Assembly: GCA_003538975.1 (NCBI GenBank)
Contig: DPQQ01000004.1
Span: forward strand, 30,807 to 88,660
Direction of reading: 5' to 3'
Length of the DNA stretch: 57,854 nucleotides
Source of the DNA: Clostridiales bacterium
GTDB lineage: Bacteria > Bacillota > Clostridia > Christensenellales > Borkfalkiaceae
Shown piece after piece: positions 41,039 through 51,300 of the stretch. A program made the position numbers and the translations under genes. The notes beneath the pieces are model-generated. The model saw only the letters and a list, made by a program, of their open reading frames with translations, did no database searches and was not told where the DNA came from. Each line of letters opens with the position of its first letter. The first letter of the stretch is position 1.

Positions 41039-43711
41039 TTATTTTACGAGTTCGAGTTCCCAGATCTTTTCGAGAGGTGAGGTGTATTCGTTTACTTCCT
41101 GCGTGATGCCGGTAATAGTCTTGGAGTTATAAGCGTAAAGGTTCTTTCTCTGATATACGGGCATTTCTACAGCTAAGTCGAGTACGTAACCCATAGCCTT
41201 CTGATAGAGTTCTTTACGTTTTGCCTGATCGAGCATCGTACGAGCTTCGTCGATAAGCGGGCTTAACTGATTTTTGATAATGTTGTATTCGTAAGCGTTA
41301 GTAGAGCTGCTGTTGTTCTTGATTTCTCTGTAGCCCCATGCGTTTACCGAAGTAGCCTTCGAATTGATGTGATATACCTGATACATATCGGGATCGATCG
41401 TGGAGCCCCATGCAGCCGCCCATACGGTCAATGAACCGGTAGCGAGCTTGGTGAGAGCCTGCGAGTCTGCTTTTACTTCTACCTTCCAGCCCAGGCTGTT
41501 AAGGAGTTCCGCCGACTGAGCGAATACCTGATAAGTCGGGTGTTCGGTTATAGAAGATCCTGCGATGGTGAAAGTAATTTTTTCGCTGTAACCGCCGGGA
41601 ACGAGTTCTTCGATCTTTTCTTTTGCTCTTATTTTGGATTCCCACTGTACCCAGCTCTTTCCCGTAGGAATATCCTGCGAAGTAATATCGCTGCCGTTTT
41701 CTTTGGGATAAGCCCAGCTTACCTTTGACATAGGCCAGCTGATGTTCATCGCGGTACCGGATTCATAGTAAGAAAGCGCAAGCGCCGTGTTCATCGAAGC
41801 CATGATAGCTTTTCTTACGTTGACGTCGGGAATCTTACCCGCATTGATACCGATATAGCCATAGCCGAGCTGCCATGCGGAAAGGGTTTCGTAACCCTGC
41901 TTTTTAAGGTCGTTCAACGTCTTTGCGTTATCCTGCGAGTACTGCGGCGTTACAAAGTCTACTTCGCCCGAAGTAAGCTTGCTTATAGCGTTTGCCGAAG
42001 ATACTACCTGATAACGGATCTTTTCGGTTTTGGGTTTGAATTCTTCCGCGCCGCCCATGAAGTTATAGTTCGCTTTGAAGTAAACTATATTACTGTTCCA
42101 GAAAGCGGAGCCGGAAGGATTGTTGCTGTTGTTTACGTCGGAAGCTTTGTATGCGCCTGCGCCTACGGGAACTTCCTGATGTTTACGGGACTGAATTACT
42201 TTGGTCTGGAAATCGGACGAAGCGAACTTTACGCCGAACTTATTGTTCGCGATGTCTACTTCGGCGCCTTCTACTATATTGCCGTTATCGTCCGCAGCGT
42301 AATAGTGATGCGGAGCGATGGTAAGTCCTAAGCTGTAAATAGCTTTGGGATCAGCGCCTTCGATGGTTACCTGTAAAACGTCGTATTCGTTTTCGTTTTT
42401 GGGAGTACCGTCGGGGTTGTGTTCGTGAGCTACGGTATAAGTGTTGCCGTCGCCGTAATCGCCGTTTAATTTTACCTGAGTGGTTGTAGATGTATGACCG
42501 AGCGAAACGATACCGCTGATGTTGGCAACGCCCGAACCGGTCGCATTATTGTGGATGATTATATCGGTAGCCGCGCCGGTGTATTCGTTAAGAAGAGTCG
42601 AAGCGGTGCCGTATCCGGTAAGAATTACATGAAGATTTGTACTAACGTTGTCGTCATAAACCTTCTGAATAGCCGCCTTTTCGGTCTTATACTTTTGAAG
42701 CGCGTCAAGATTGTCGAAAGATACAATCTTATTAAGGTCGTCTTCGGACGAATTTTCTTTCTTTGCGTAATTAGGAGTGATAGTTCCTTCGTAAAGTAAG
42801 AATTTGAAGATGTCGTTATCTTTATATTGACTCCATTCGCTGTAAGGAGCGAGAGTGAAGTCATACGCGTCTTTTGCCGATTTATAGTCGAGTTCGAGTT
42901 CGTCCATAAACGTTTCGAGAGCGTGTTCGTAGTCTTCGACAAGCTTTTTCTTATAATCTTCGTCGGTCATTGTAGTCTGTTCTTCGTCGTTAGCTACTGC
43001 GTCTTTATAACCGTCGGTGGGAGCGTATTCGTCGCTGTTGATTTTGGCAATGAATTCGTCGTGAGTAAGTTTATAAGAATCGGTTGAACCTTCGAGTTTG
43101 CCGAGTTCCATGAAGACGGTCTGCCAGAGTTCTTTAAGTCTGTCTTCCGCACGGGTAGAAGCCTGCGAAGCAATCAGTTCTTCGGTAGCGCTGCTGTCCT
43201 GGCTGTTGGTCTGCGTTCTGTAGTTCGAAAGACCTACTATCTTGGTCGAGTATAAGGTCGAAGAACCTGTATAAACGGGATCGAGATATTCGTAATAGTT
43301 GAACAGAATGTCGTTCATGGTAAGCGGAACGCCGTCGGAGAATTTAAGACCGTTTTTGATTACGAACGTGTAAACGGTGTTCTTTACGGCTTCGCCTTCT
43401 TTAACCTGCTGAACGTCGAAAGCCTTTACTACGGTAGCCTTGTCGGAACCGTCGGCTTCTTTAACGGTAGGATTGCCGGTTTTATCGGTAGAAAGCATGC
43501 TTATCTGAGTCATCCCGATAATTTTCTGATCCGCGCCGGTCGTGGCATAGAAAGGATTGAATAAGCCGTTTAATTCTTCGGACATTATTACGATGCTGTC
43601 TTTTTTGCCCTTGCCGCAGGTTACTACGCCTACGACAACGCCTGCAATCGCTATCACTGCGGCAACAACCGCGCAGATAATGATTGTGAGTTTCTTTTTA
43701 GCTATTTTCAT
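41039..43711 (-). CDS. oppA: Oligopeptide ABC transporter binding lipoprotein OppA-like, oversized
   Basis: This 890-aa binding protein of the SBP_bac_5 family has a hydrophobic signal ending VVTC (probable lipobox). The N-terminal lobe has NGLKFSDGVPLTMNDILFNY; the C-terminal part has DVNVRKAIMASMNTALALSY and VWAAAWGSTIDPDMYQVYH. Ordinary OppA proteins have 520-600 residues; this one carries an insertion of roughly 300 residues after the first hundred or so (about 140-470), including AEDRLKELWQTVFMELGKLE and coiled segments. The insert may form an extra docking domain, for example for the surface protease. It lies 14 bases after the GLUG-type lipoprotein gene. Confidence 0.9.
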   Translation of the reverse strand: MKIAKKKLTIIICAVVAAVIAIAGVVVGVVTCGKGKKDSIVIMSEELNGLFNPFYATTGADQKIIGMTQISMLSTDKTGNPTVKEADGSDKATVVKAFDVQQVKEGEAVKNTVYTFVIKNGLKFSDGVPLTMNDILFNYYEYLDPVYTGSSTLYSTKIVGLSNYRTQTNSQDSSATEELIASQASTRAEDRLKELWQTVFMELGKLEGSTDSYKLTHDEFIAKINSDEYAPTDGYKDAVANDEEQTTMTDEDYKKKLVEDYEHALETFMDELELDYKSAKDAYDFTLAPYSEWSQYKDNDIFKFLLYEGTITPNYAKKENSSEDDLNKIVSFDNLDALQKYKTEKAAIQKVYDDNVSTNLHVILTGYGTASTLLNEYTGAATDIIIHNNATGSGVANISGIVSLGHTSTTTQVKLNGDYGDGNTYTVAHEHNPDGTPKNENEYDVLQVTIEGADPKAIYSLGLTIAPHHYYAADDNGNIVEGAEVDIANNKFGVKFASSDFQTKVIQSRKHQEVPVGAGAYKASDVNNSNNPSGSAFWNSNIVYFKANYNFMGGAEEFKPKTEKIRYQVVSSANAISKLTSGEVDFVTPQYSQDNAKTLNDLKKQGYETLSAWQLGYGYIGINAGKIPDVNVRKAIMASMNTALALSYYESGTAMNISWPMSKVSWAYPKENGSDITSQDIPTGKSWVQWESKIRAKEKIEELVPGGYSEKITFTIAGSSITEHPTYQVFAQSAELLNSLGWKVEVKADSQALTKLATGSLTVWAAAWGSTIDPDMYQVYHINSKATSVNAWGYREIKNNSSSTNAYEYNIIKNQLSPLIDEARTMLDQAKRKELYQKAMGYVLDLAVEMPVYQRKNLYAYNSKTITGITQEVNEYTSPLEKIWELELVK

Positions 43712-43725
43712 ATTTTTACCTCCGT

Positions 43726-45357
43726 TTACTTAATTTCGTAAACTTCTTTGTTTCCTGATTCTTTCTGGAACTGAGTATTAAACTCTACCTTGCCGTCTTC
43801 AGCTCTTTTTACATACTTGGCAGGATTGGGTTCTTCGCCGCTTTCGGCAATTTTAACCGTGAAGTAGTAAGCTTCGCCGGAACCTATGTGTTTGCCGTAT
43901 ACTTCGAGCTTAGCCGAAGAAACGCCGCCGGTTATATTGAGTCCGGTTATATCTCCGTTGGCAATCAGATTAACGTTATACTTCGCCGCATTGTAATTTA
44001 TCAAGCCGATGCGAAGAGTTACGCCGGTAAGAGTTACGTTTGTAAGTTCCGCGTCTTCTTCGATATTTCCGGCAAACGCGCCGAAATTTCCGTAACCTAA
44101 TTTTGCGGTGCCCGCAGCCATATCGTAAGAAATATTTTCAAACGTTACGTTAGTTATCTTTGCGGTTTCCTTTATTTCTCCGAAAAGTCCGCCAACCGTA
44201 CCTTGTCTGTTCTGAACCGCCGCAACGTTTTTGATCGTTACGGTCGAAGAGCCGTTTTTGGGATAAATTCTTCCGGTGAACGAACCCGAAGAGAACGCCG
44301 CCGGCCATGCGATCTGCGTGGTTTTTCCGTCAACGACTTCGGTAAAGTCGAGTTCGTCGGCGTCGATTTCGTACCAGCCGTAAGCCTTCGCATTGCTTGC
44401 GAGTTCCTTTGCGGTCTTTATTTTATAAACTTCGCCTTCGGAATATTTTGCGTAAATTTTCTTTACCGGATTTACTCCCGCGCCCTTTTCGTAATCCATC
44501 GAGCCGCCGTGAGTAACGGTATCGCCCGTTATCATCTCGGTGCAGGCTTCGTCGGAATACGCCGCTTCGAACGTTTTACCCTGAATACTCGGGAAATTCG
44601 TCGTAGAATTGTTCTTCAAAGAATAATTCATTGCGGGAGTTCTTCCGCCGTTATTATCCGTATACGACGGAATGGCTATTTTGTCTATTCCTTTTTCGGG
44701 AGCCGCTTCTACGTCGAGATAGTTGAACGAATAAGTTGCGGCAAGGGTTGTTCCCGCTTCGGTTACGGTATAGAACTCGAACTTGAAGTTCATAACCCAG
44801 CCGGCGTAAAGAGTTATATCCTTTTTGCCGCTGCCCTTTTTATAGGTAATAACGTCTTCGTTAAAATCCCACAAATCGTCGTAATTGTACGCCGGGGTTA
44901 CGTTAATACTTGCTTCATCCTTGTTTTTGGGGTCTTTATAATTAAACGTCCCGTCAAGATTTTCTTTCAGAACTCTGCCGTTATCGTCTATCGGTTCGTC
45001 ATCGGCGTTGACCTTTACGGTTCTCGTCTGATACCACCCTGCAAGGAAATATCCCGATTTTGTTACCGAAACCTTTTCAAGCATGTTGCCGTGCGTTCTT
45101 CTCGCATCCGTGGGATCCAAAAGTTTGATGCTTATGTTTCCTTCGGAGTCGGCTGTGTAATCGTCGGGATCAATCATGTCTATAAGAGAAACGCCGTCTC
45201 TCTGCAACATCTTGCCGCCGTTACTGTCGTACGTTACGGTTATAATTTTTCCGTTTTCGCGCTGCTTGTCTATTTCGGTAGTGTTACACGCCGTAAAACC
45301 TACGGCGCATATCACCAGAATTATAAATAAGCCTAATGCTAATTTAAATCTTTTCAT
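43726..45357 (-). CDS. Lipoprotein with InlB-type and GLUG-like motifs, function unknown
   Basis: This 543-aa protein has a lipoprotein signal ending VGFTAC. An InlB B-repeat-like unit (ITVTYDSNGGKM ... SGYFLAGWYQTR) is near the N-terminus and a second (TLYAGWVMNF) follows. The C-terminal third has GLUG-like repeats (GGLFGEIKETAKITNVTFEN, FGAFAGNIEEDAELTNVTLT). Such modules mediate surface adhesion or assembly. It lies between the S8 protease (24 bases) and the OppA-like gene (14 bases), so it likely helps hold or present substrate. No catalytic motif is seen. Confidence 0.82.
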   Translation of the reverse strand: MKRFKLALGLFIILVICAVGFTACNTTEIDKQRENGKIITVTYDSNGGKMLQRDGVSLIDMIDPDDYTADSEGNISIKLLDPTDARRTHGNMLEKVSVTKSGYFLAGWYQTRTVKVNADDEPIDDNGRVLKENLDGTFNYKDPKNKDEASINVTPAYNYDDLWDFNEDVITYKKGSGKKDITLYAGWVMNFKFEFYTVTEAGTTLAATYSFNYLDVEAAPEKGIDKIAIPSYTDNNGGRTPAMNYSLKNNSTTNFPSIQGKTFEAAYSDEACTEMITGDTVTHGGSMDYEKGAGVNPVKKIYAKYSEGEVYKIKTAKELASNAKAYGWYEIDADELDFTEVVDGKTTQIAWPAAFSSGSFTGRIYPKNGSSTVTIKNVAAVQNRQGTVGGLFGEIKETAKITNVTFENISYDMAAGTAKLGYGNFGAFAGNIEEDAELTNVTLTGVTLRIGLINYNAAKYNVNLIANGDITGLNITGGVSSAKLEVYGKHIGSGEAYYFTVKIAESGEEPNPAKYVKRAEDGKVEFNTQFQKESGNKEVYEIK

Positions 45358-45381
45358 TTTTACCTCCGAAAATGCCTTCGT

Positions 45382-48300
45382 TTATTCGGCTTTTTCGTCC
45401 GTTTTTTCTTCTTTATCGGTAACTTTTTCTTTTTTACCGGCAAATACAAGCTTCTTTGTAGTAATAAGAACTACCGCCGCCGCGCCTAAAGCTACGATTA
45501 TTACTATCGTTACGATAGATACGATAAGCCATGCGTTTACCGTCTTCGCGGGGGTCGGATCGGGATCTGGCGTCGGAGTCGGGTTATCTCTGTTCTTAAG
45601 ATAGTTTATCGTAGATTCCGCGTCGGTGAGCTTGCTGTAATTGGTTACAAGGCTCTTCTGATCGAGTCCCGATATAGCGTCGTAAGCCTTACGGGCAGCC
45701 GCTACCGCTTCTTCGTCGCTTAAGCTTATCGAAGACGGAAGTTTTGAGATAACATCTATTACCGAAAGCGTCTGATCGGTTATCGCAGTCGCGCCCGATA
45801 CAACCGTTTTGAAGTACTGACCGAATATAAACGTATCGTAGTTCTGTCCGTTTACGGGTTTAACCATTACTACGTTTTTGTTTACTTTGCCGACGTAGTC
45901 TACGAAGTTCGCCCCGTAGAAGAAGTTGGTGGGTTTGATATTCCAGGTGTAGAACGAAGTTATTTCGAGTCCGTTGCCGTCGGTACCGTTCTTTTTGGAA
46001 GGATAGTTGTTCGTAGTTACGTAACTTTCGTCATACTGTTCTTCGAGAACGGGAGCGTAATAACCGAGGAAGGTTACAACGTTAAGATTTTCACATCCGT
46101 AGAACGCTTTGTCGCCTATCGACTTAAGCTCTCTCGGAAGAGTTACGCTTTCGATCTTAGCGTTCATAAACGCTCTCGCGGTTATTCTTACCGTGCCGTC
46201 CGCTACGGCAAAGTTCTTATCGGTTTTGCCCGCAGGATAGGTTACAAGTTCCATGCCGTCCGGTACTATCTGATAAAGAACTCCGTTTATAACTTTAACG
46301 TTTTCGTTAACGTCGTAAGTGTCTTCGAAGCCGGTCTTGTCGGTAAAGGTTATATCCTTTTCTCTGCCGAACGTTGCGATCTTGCAGCCGTAGAAGGGAT
46401 TTTCACCCAATTCTTTAAGGTTTTCGCCTAATTTTACCGTCGTTACGTCGGTGCCGCCGAACGCAAAGTCGCCTACGTATTCCGCAGAAGTGAGGTCGGC
46501 CTCGGTTATCGCCGTATTTCTGAAAGCGTACGCGCCTATCGTTTTCGCTTTGCCGAGGTTGTTTACGGCAGCGAGTTCGCCGCAGTTATAGAAGGCTGCT
46601 TCGCCGATGATCGCGCCGTCTTTAAGAGTTACGCTTGCGATCTTTGTTCCCGCAAGAGCGTATGCGCCGAATTCGGTGATTTCGGATACGTTTGCGTCCG
46701 TAAGAGCGGTGTTATACAACGCTCTGTCGCCGAGTTTTACTATATTCGAAAGGTTGATCGTTTCGACTCCGGAGTTCGCAAATGCGTATTCCGGAAGTTC
46801 TTTGATGCCCGTTCCGAGATTTACCGTTTTAAGGTTTACGTTGTTTATGAACGCGCCCGCGCCGAACTTTTTAAGGCTTTCGAGATTTACTTCGGTAAAC
46901 TTGGGAGCCGCCGTGGTATAGAGATATCTTACCATATCCACGCCGTCTTCGGTGAATTTTTCGTAAGCGTAGCTAAGCGACTGATTGACTACCTGCTCCT
47001 GTCCGCCGGAAGTAACCGACTGAGTGATTATCATCCAATCTCTGTAGTTCATACCCGCGAAAGCATATTCGCCGAGTTCGGCTACGCCGGAAAGATCTAC
47101 GCTTTCAAGGCTTATTGCATTTGCAAATGCATAATTTCCTATCTTGACTCCGCCGTCCAAAGTGAGCGAAACAAGGTTGCCGGCCGCGGCGAACGCGTAG
47201 TTGCCGATCGTCGTACCCTCGCCGATCTTTACATTTTTGATTACGGAAGGTATTGTCAGGATCGTTCCGGAGCTGTCCTTATCGAAGTTGAGCTTGTAAT
47301 AGGAGTAAGTGGTTTTCAATCCGCTCGAGCTCGTGGAAGATTCTTCTTTATACTTGTTGTAATAAGCGTTGATATACGCCTGAGTGATCGAACTGCTTCT
47401 GTATTCGAGCATTCCGCCCCAGCCGTTGAAGAATACGCCTTCTCCGATCGTCGCGTTTTCGCCGATCGTTACGTCGGTAAGCGAATATTCTTTCGTATCG
47501 TTATTGTAGCAGCCTGCGAACGCATAATCTCCTACAACGGCGTCGTTCGGAATTATTACCGACTTAACCGCCGTCATCGAGAAAGCATAAGATCCTATCG
47601 TCGTTATATCTTTAAGGTCGGGAGTCGCGGTAAGCGAAGAACATCCGTAGAATGCGTAATCGCCTATCGTTTTAGCCGCGTCGATTTTTATCGATGTAAG
47701 GTTGATACAACCGGCGAAAGCATAGTTGCCAACGTTTTCGATATTCGGAGCATTGATGCTTCTTAACGAAATATTTCCGGAGAACGCGCCCGTCGCGATG
47801 ATTTTCGCTTCGACGTTTACGTCGCCGAGATTCGCTCTCGGAGCAGCTACTACAAGTTCGTTATATTCTTTGGTATTGCCTACGGTTTCGTACTTATATA
47901 CGATCGAACGATCGTTATCTTTGAAAGTTATAAATTCGTTCGCGCCGTCTATCTTGAATTCCGAAAGTCCGGTTCCTCTGAAAGCGTATTCGCCGATAAC
48001 CGCTACGTCTTTGCCGAAAGTCATATCGGTAAGAGCGGAGCATCCGTCGAATGCGTACGAAGAAATAACCGAAGCGTTTACCGAAGCCTTTTTAAGAGAA
48101 GAGCATTTTTCGAAAGCTTTCGAACCGATCTTTACAAGTCCGGCTCTTATGGTGAGACGTCCGAGTCTCGAGCAGCCGCTGAACGCGCCTATACCTAACG
48201 ACTGAGCGGTTTCGGGAAGCGTAACGGTGTCGATGAGAGTACAATCCTGGAAGGAATAGTTACCTATCGAAACGATGCTCGTGAACTTAGGATTGGTAAG

Positions 48301-51300
48301 GTTTTCGCATCCGTAGAAAGCTTTTTCGTTTATAAACTTAACGTTATCGAAGTTTACCGTTTTAAGAGCAGTACATCCGTAGAAAGCTCCCACGCCTATC
48401 TTTTCGAGAGTGGACGGAAGAACGACTTCGGTCAGAGAAGTAAGGTTCGCAAACGCGTACGATTCTATCGTCTTTACGCCTTCGGGAATGATTACTTTGG
48501 TTATTCTGTCCGTCTTTTCTTCGTCTCTGTCTCCGATGAACCACTGCTTGATGTAGTAAGGATCTTCTTCGTCGATTACGTCTCCCGCCGAAAGATCTTT
48601 ATCTATAAACTCATAGTTCGAGAAAGCGTAGCTTTGTATCGTAGTGATACCGCGGTTGGACGGTACGGTTACTTCGCCGCCGAGTCCTTTGTACGACATA
48701 AGGTAAATGCTGGTGATCGTAAAAGGATCTTTTACCGTTATCGAAATTCTTCCGGAGTTATACGTTCTCTTACCGTTGTAGTATACGGTCGCCGTTACCG
48801 TAGTCGAACCCTTCTTCTTTGCGGTGATAACGCCGTCTTCGGATACTTCGGCAATATTTTTGTTACTTACGCTGAATACAACCTTCGTGTTATCAGGGAA
48901 ATACGAATCAAGTTCGTAAGTGGCTTTTACTCTTTCCGACGGATACATCGAAAGCGTCGCCGTATCGCCGAAGGAATAGCTTCCGCCGGTTACCCCGATT
49001 TCTCGTTCGGACGAAGTTTCGGTATGGAAAGCCCATTGCGTTTCGTAACCCGTGAGACTGAATTTGTTTACTTCGACCGGCGAATAGCTTCCGTCGTTCG
49101 TAACGTTTACCGTAAAAGTCGCGAGCGGATCGCCGTTCATGTTTTTAGCGGTAATTACCGCAGTGCCTTCCGAAACGCCTACGAGCGTCTGGTTAACAAC
49201 CTTTGCGACGCTTTCTTTCGAAGATTCGAACTTAAGAGTCTGCACCCATCCTTCTTCGGGATATACGGTTACGAACTGCGAAAGGTCTTTGGTTTCGTTG
49301 ATTTTAAGCGTGAGTTCGCTTTCGTCGAAGGTCATCTCTTCGATTTCGGGAAGAGTGATTTCGTAGATAGCGGAGTTCATTGCGTAGTCGTAGCAGCTTA
49401 CTACAAAAGTATTAGGTTTGCTTTCGACGGAATTGCCGTTTATGCCTACGGAGTTTTTAAGTCTTTCGATATAATCGGTAAGTTCTACCGTTACCGTAGA
49501 AGTCGAATTGTACGACGAGTATACGGGAGTGATATATTTGCCGAAAGTATCGAGAGTAAGTTTGTTGTCGGACGTTCTTAATATCTGACCTACCTGAAGT
49601 CCCATCGCATAATGGTTATCGTAAACGGAAAGGTCTGCGTAAAGATTGGTCTTTTTGGTATATCTGTCGTATTCCTTTCTGTACGTTACTCCTGTTATAA
49701 TGGGAGCTTCGAAGTCTATATAGAGCGGGAACTCGAAAGTATTTCTTTCGTTTACCGTGTCCTGATAAGCGTAATCTATTTCGCCGTCCGCATTCTTGCC
49801 GTAGTCGATGTACGACGAAACGGTTACGATATATTTCGTGTTGTTTTTAAGGTCATGGTCGAGAGCCGAATATTCGACGTCTATCGAAGAAGCGTAAATC
49901 GTGCTGCCGGAGCTGTGCGATTTTCTCTGGTTGTATTCGGTGCGAGTCCATACGACTTTGCCCGTTGCTTCTTCCCTGATGCTTATCTGCACTTCCTTGG
50001 CGTTTCTCAGAAGTCCCGCGCTGATGCTTCTTATCTTATTCGCGGTATATCCCGATTCGCCGTCCTGATTGGAAAGAGCTATCTTGTCTTTATCGGCAGC
50101 TATCTGCGTAGCACTCGGATCCTGTACGAAATAATAGGTGCCGAGCGTCATTATATAATCGCTGTAAAGTCCGCCTATAACTCTGGTCGCATAAGCGTCT
50201 TCCATGAGTTTATCTCTTTCGTCGAGACCTTTGTTTATTTCGTCTTTGTTGGTGTCGTAATATTCTTCGTCGAATACGGGAGCCTTAGCCCAGTCTCCGT
50301 AGAAGCCTAAGAACGCAACGTTCATGTCGACTTCGTCCGAAACTGCTTTAAGCTGAATGAACCCTTCCACATACATGCCATTAGCGAACGACTTGTCGAG
50401 ATATCTCATATCCGCGTCGGAAAGTTCGATTCTTACGGTTACCTGAGCGGTGCCTTTGGCGGAAACGGTTACTCTGTTACCGGACTTTGTGCCACCCTTA
50501 ATTTCCGTTACCGTCGTAACGGAACCGGTAAGAAGATATCCGTCCTGCGTAACGGTCTTTTCGTCGTGGCTGGTGTAAGTTTCGCTTACGCCTTCGGTCA
50601 TAACGATTGCGGAAACGTCGTAAGAAGCCGCCTTGTCCGTAACGTTGTGAATATCGAAGGTCATCGTCTTGACGCCGGTCTTTTCTTTATCGTCGCCGAG
50701 TTCGAGTTTGGTCTTGTTCATCGCGTTTCCTTCGGTATCGTACGTTGTGATATACGCCGTGGGAGCCGTCGATTTTTTAATGCTTACAAGTCCCGCGCCC
50801 TGCTTTCTTACGGAGTACGGAAGCCCGTTTTTATTGTATATGATATCCGTATTGGACATCATAAGCTGATTTACTATATCGGTAACTTTTACGTTGTTGT
50901 AAGTAGTTACGCCGCTTTCTGTCTTTTTCTCTATAACGTCGTCGAATACGCCGCTGAACTTGACGTACTGACGGATAAGAGCCGTTGCGCCCGCCTGGTT
51001 GGGAGCCGCCATCGAAGTGCCCGAAAGCTTTTCGTACTTTCCGCCTGGAACAGCCGACAAAATTTCGCCGCCGTGCGCGGTTATTTCGGGTTTGATCTTA
51101 AGGTCGGAAGTCGGTCCCCAGGAAGAGAAGTCCGACATGAAGGGACCTGCCTTCTGCGATTGCGAGACTTTGATCTTGCCTGTCTTTTTTGCCGCCAGTC
51201 TTTCGCCTTCGTCCTGAGTAAGCGAGCAGACCGCGCCTATATCGTCGCCGACCGACATCGAAATGGAGCCGGAAACGTTGTTGTAAATAATGATACCCGA

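Noticed and set aside
44203..45330. 375-codon open frame antisense to the InlB/GLUG lipoprotein gene
   Set aside because: There is no domain, no ribosome binding site and an arginine-rich shadow composition. The sense frame has a lipobox and recognisable repeats.
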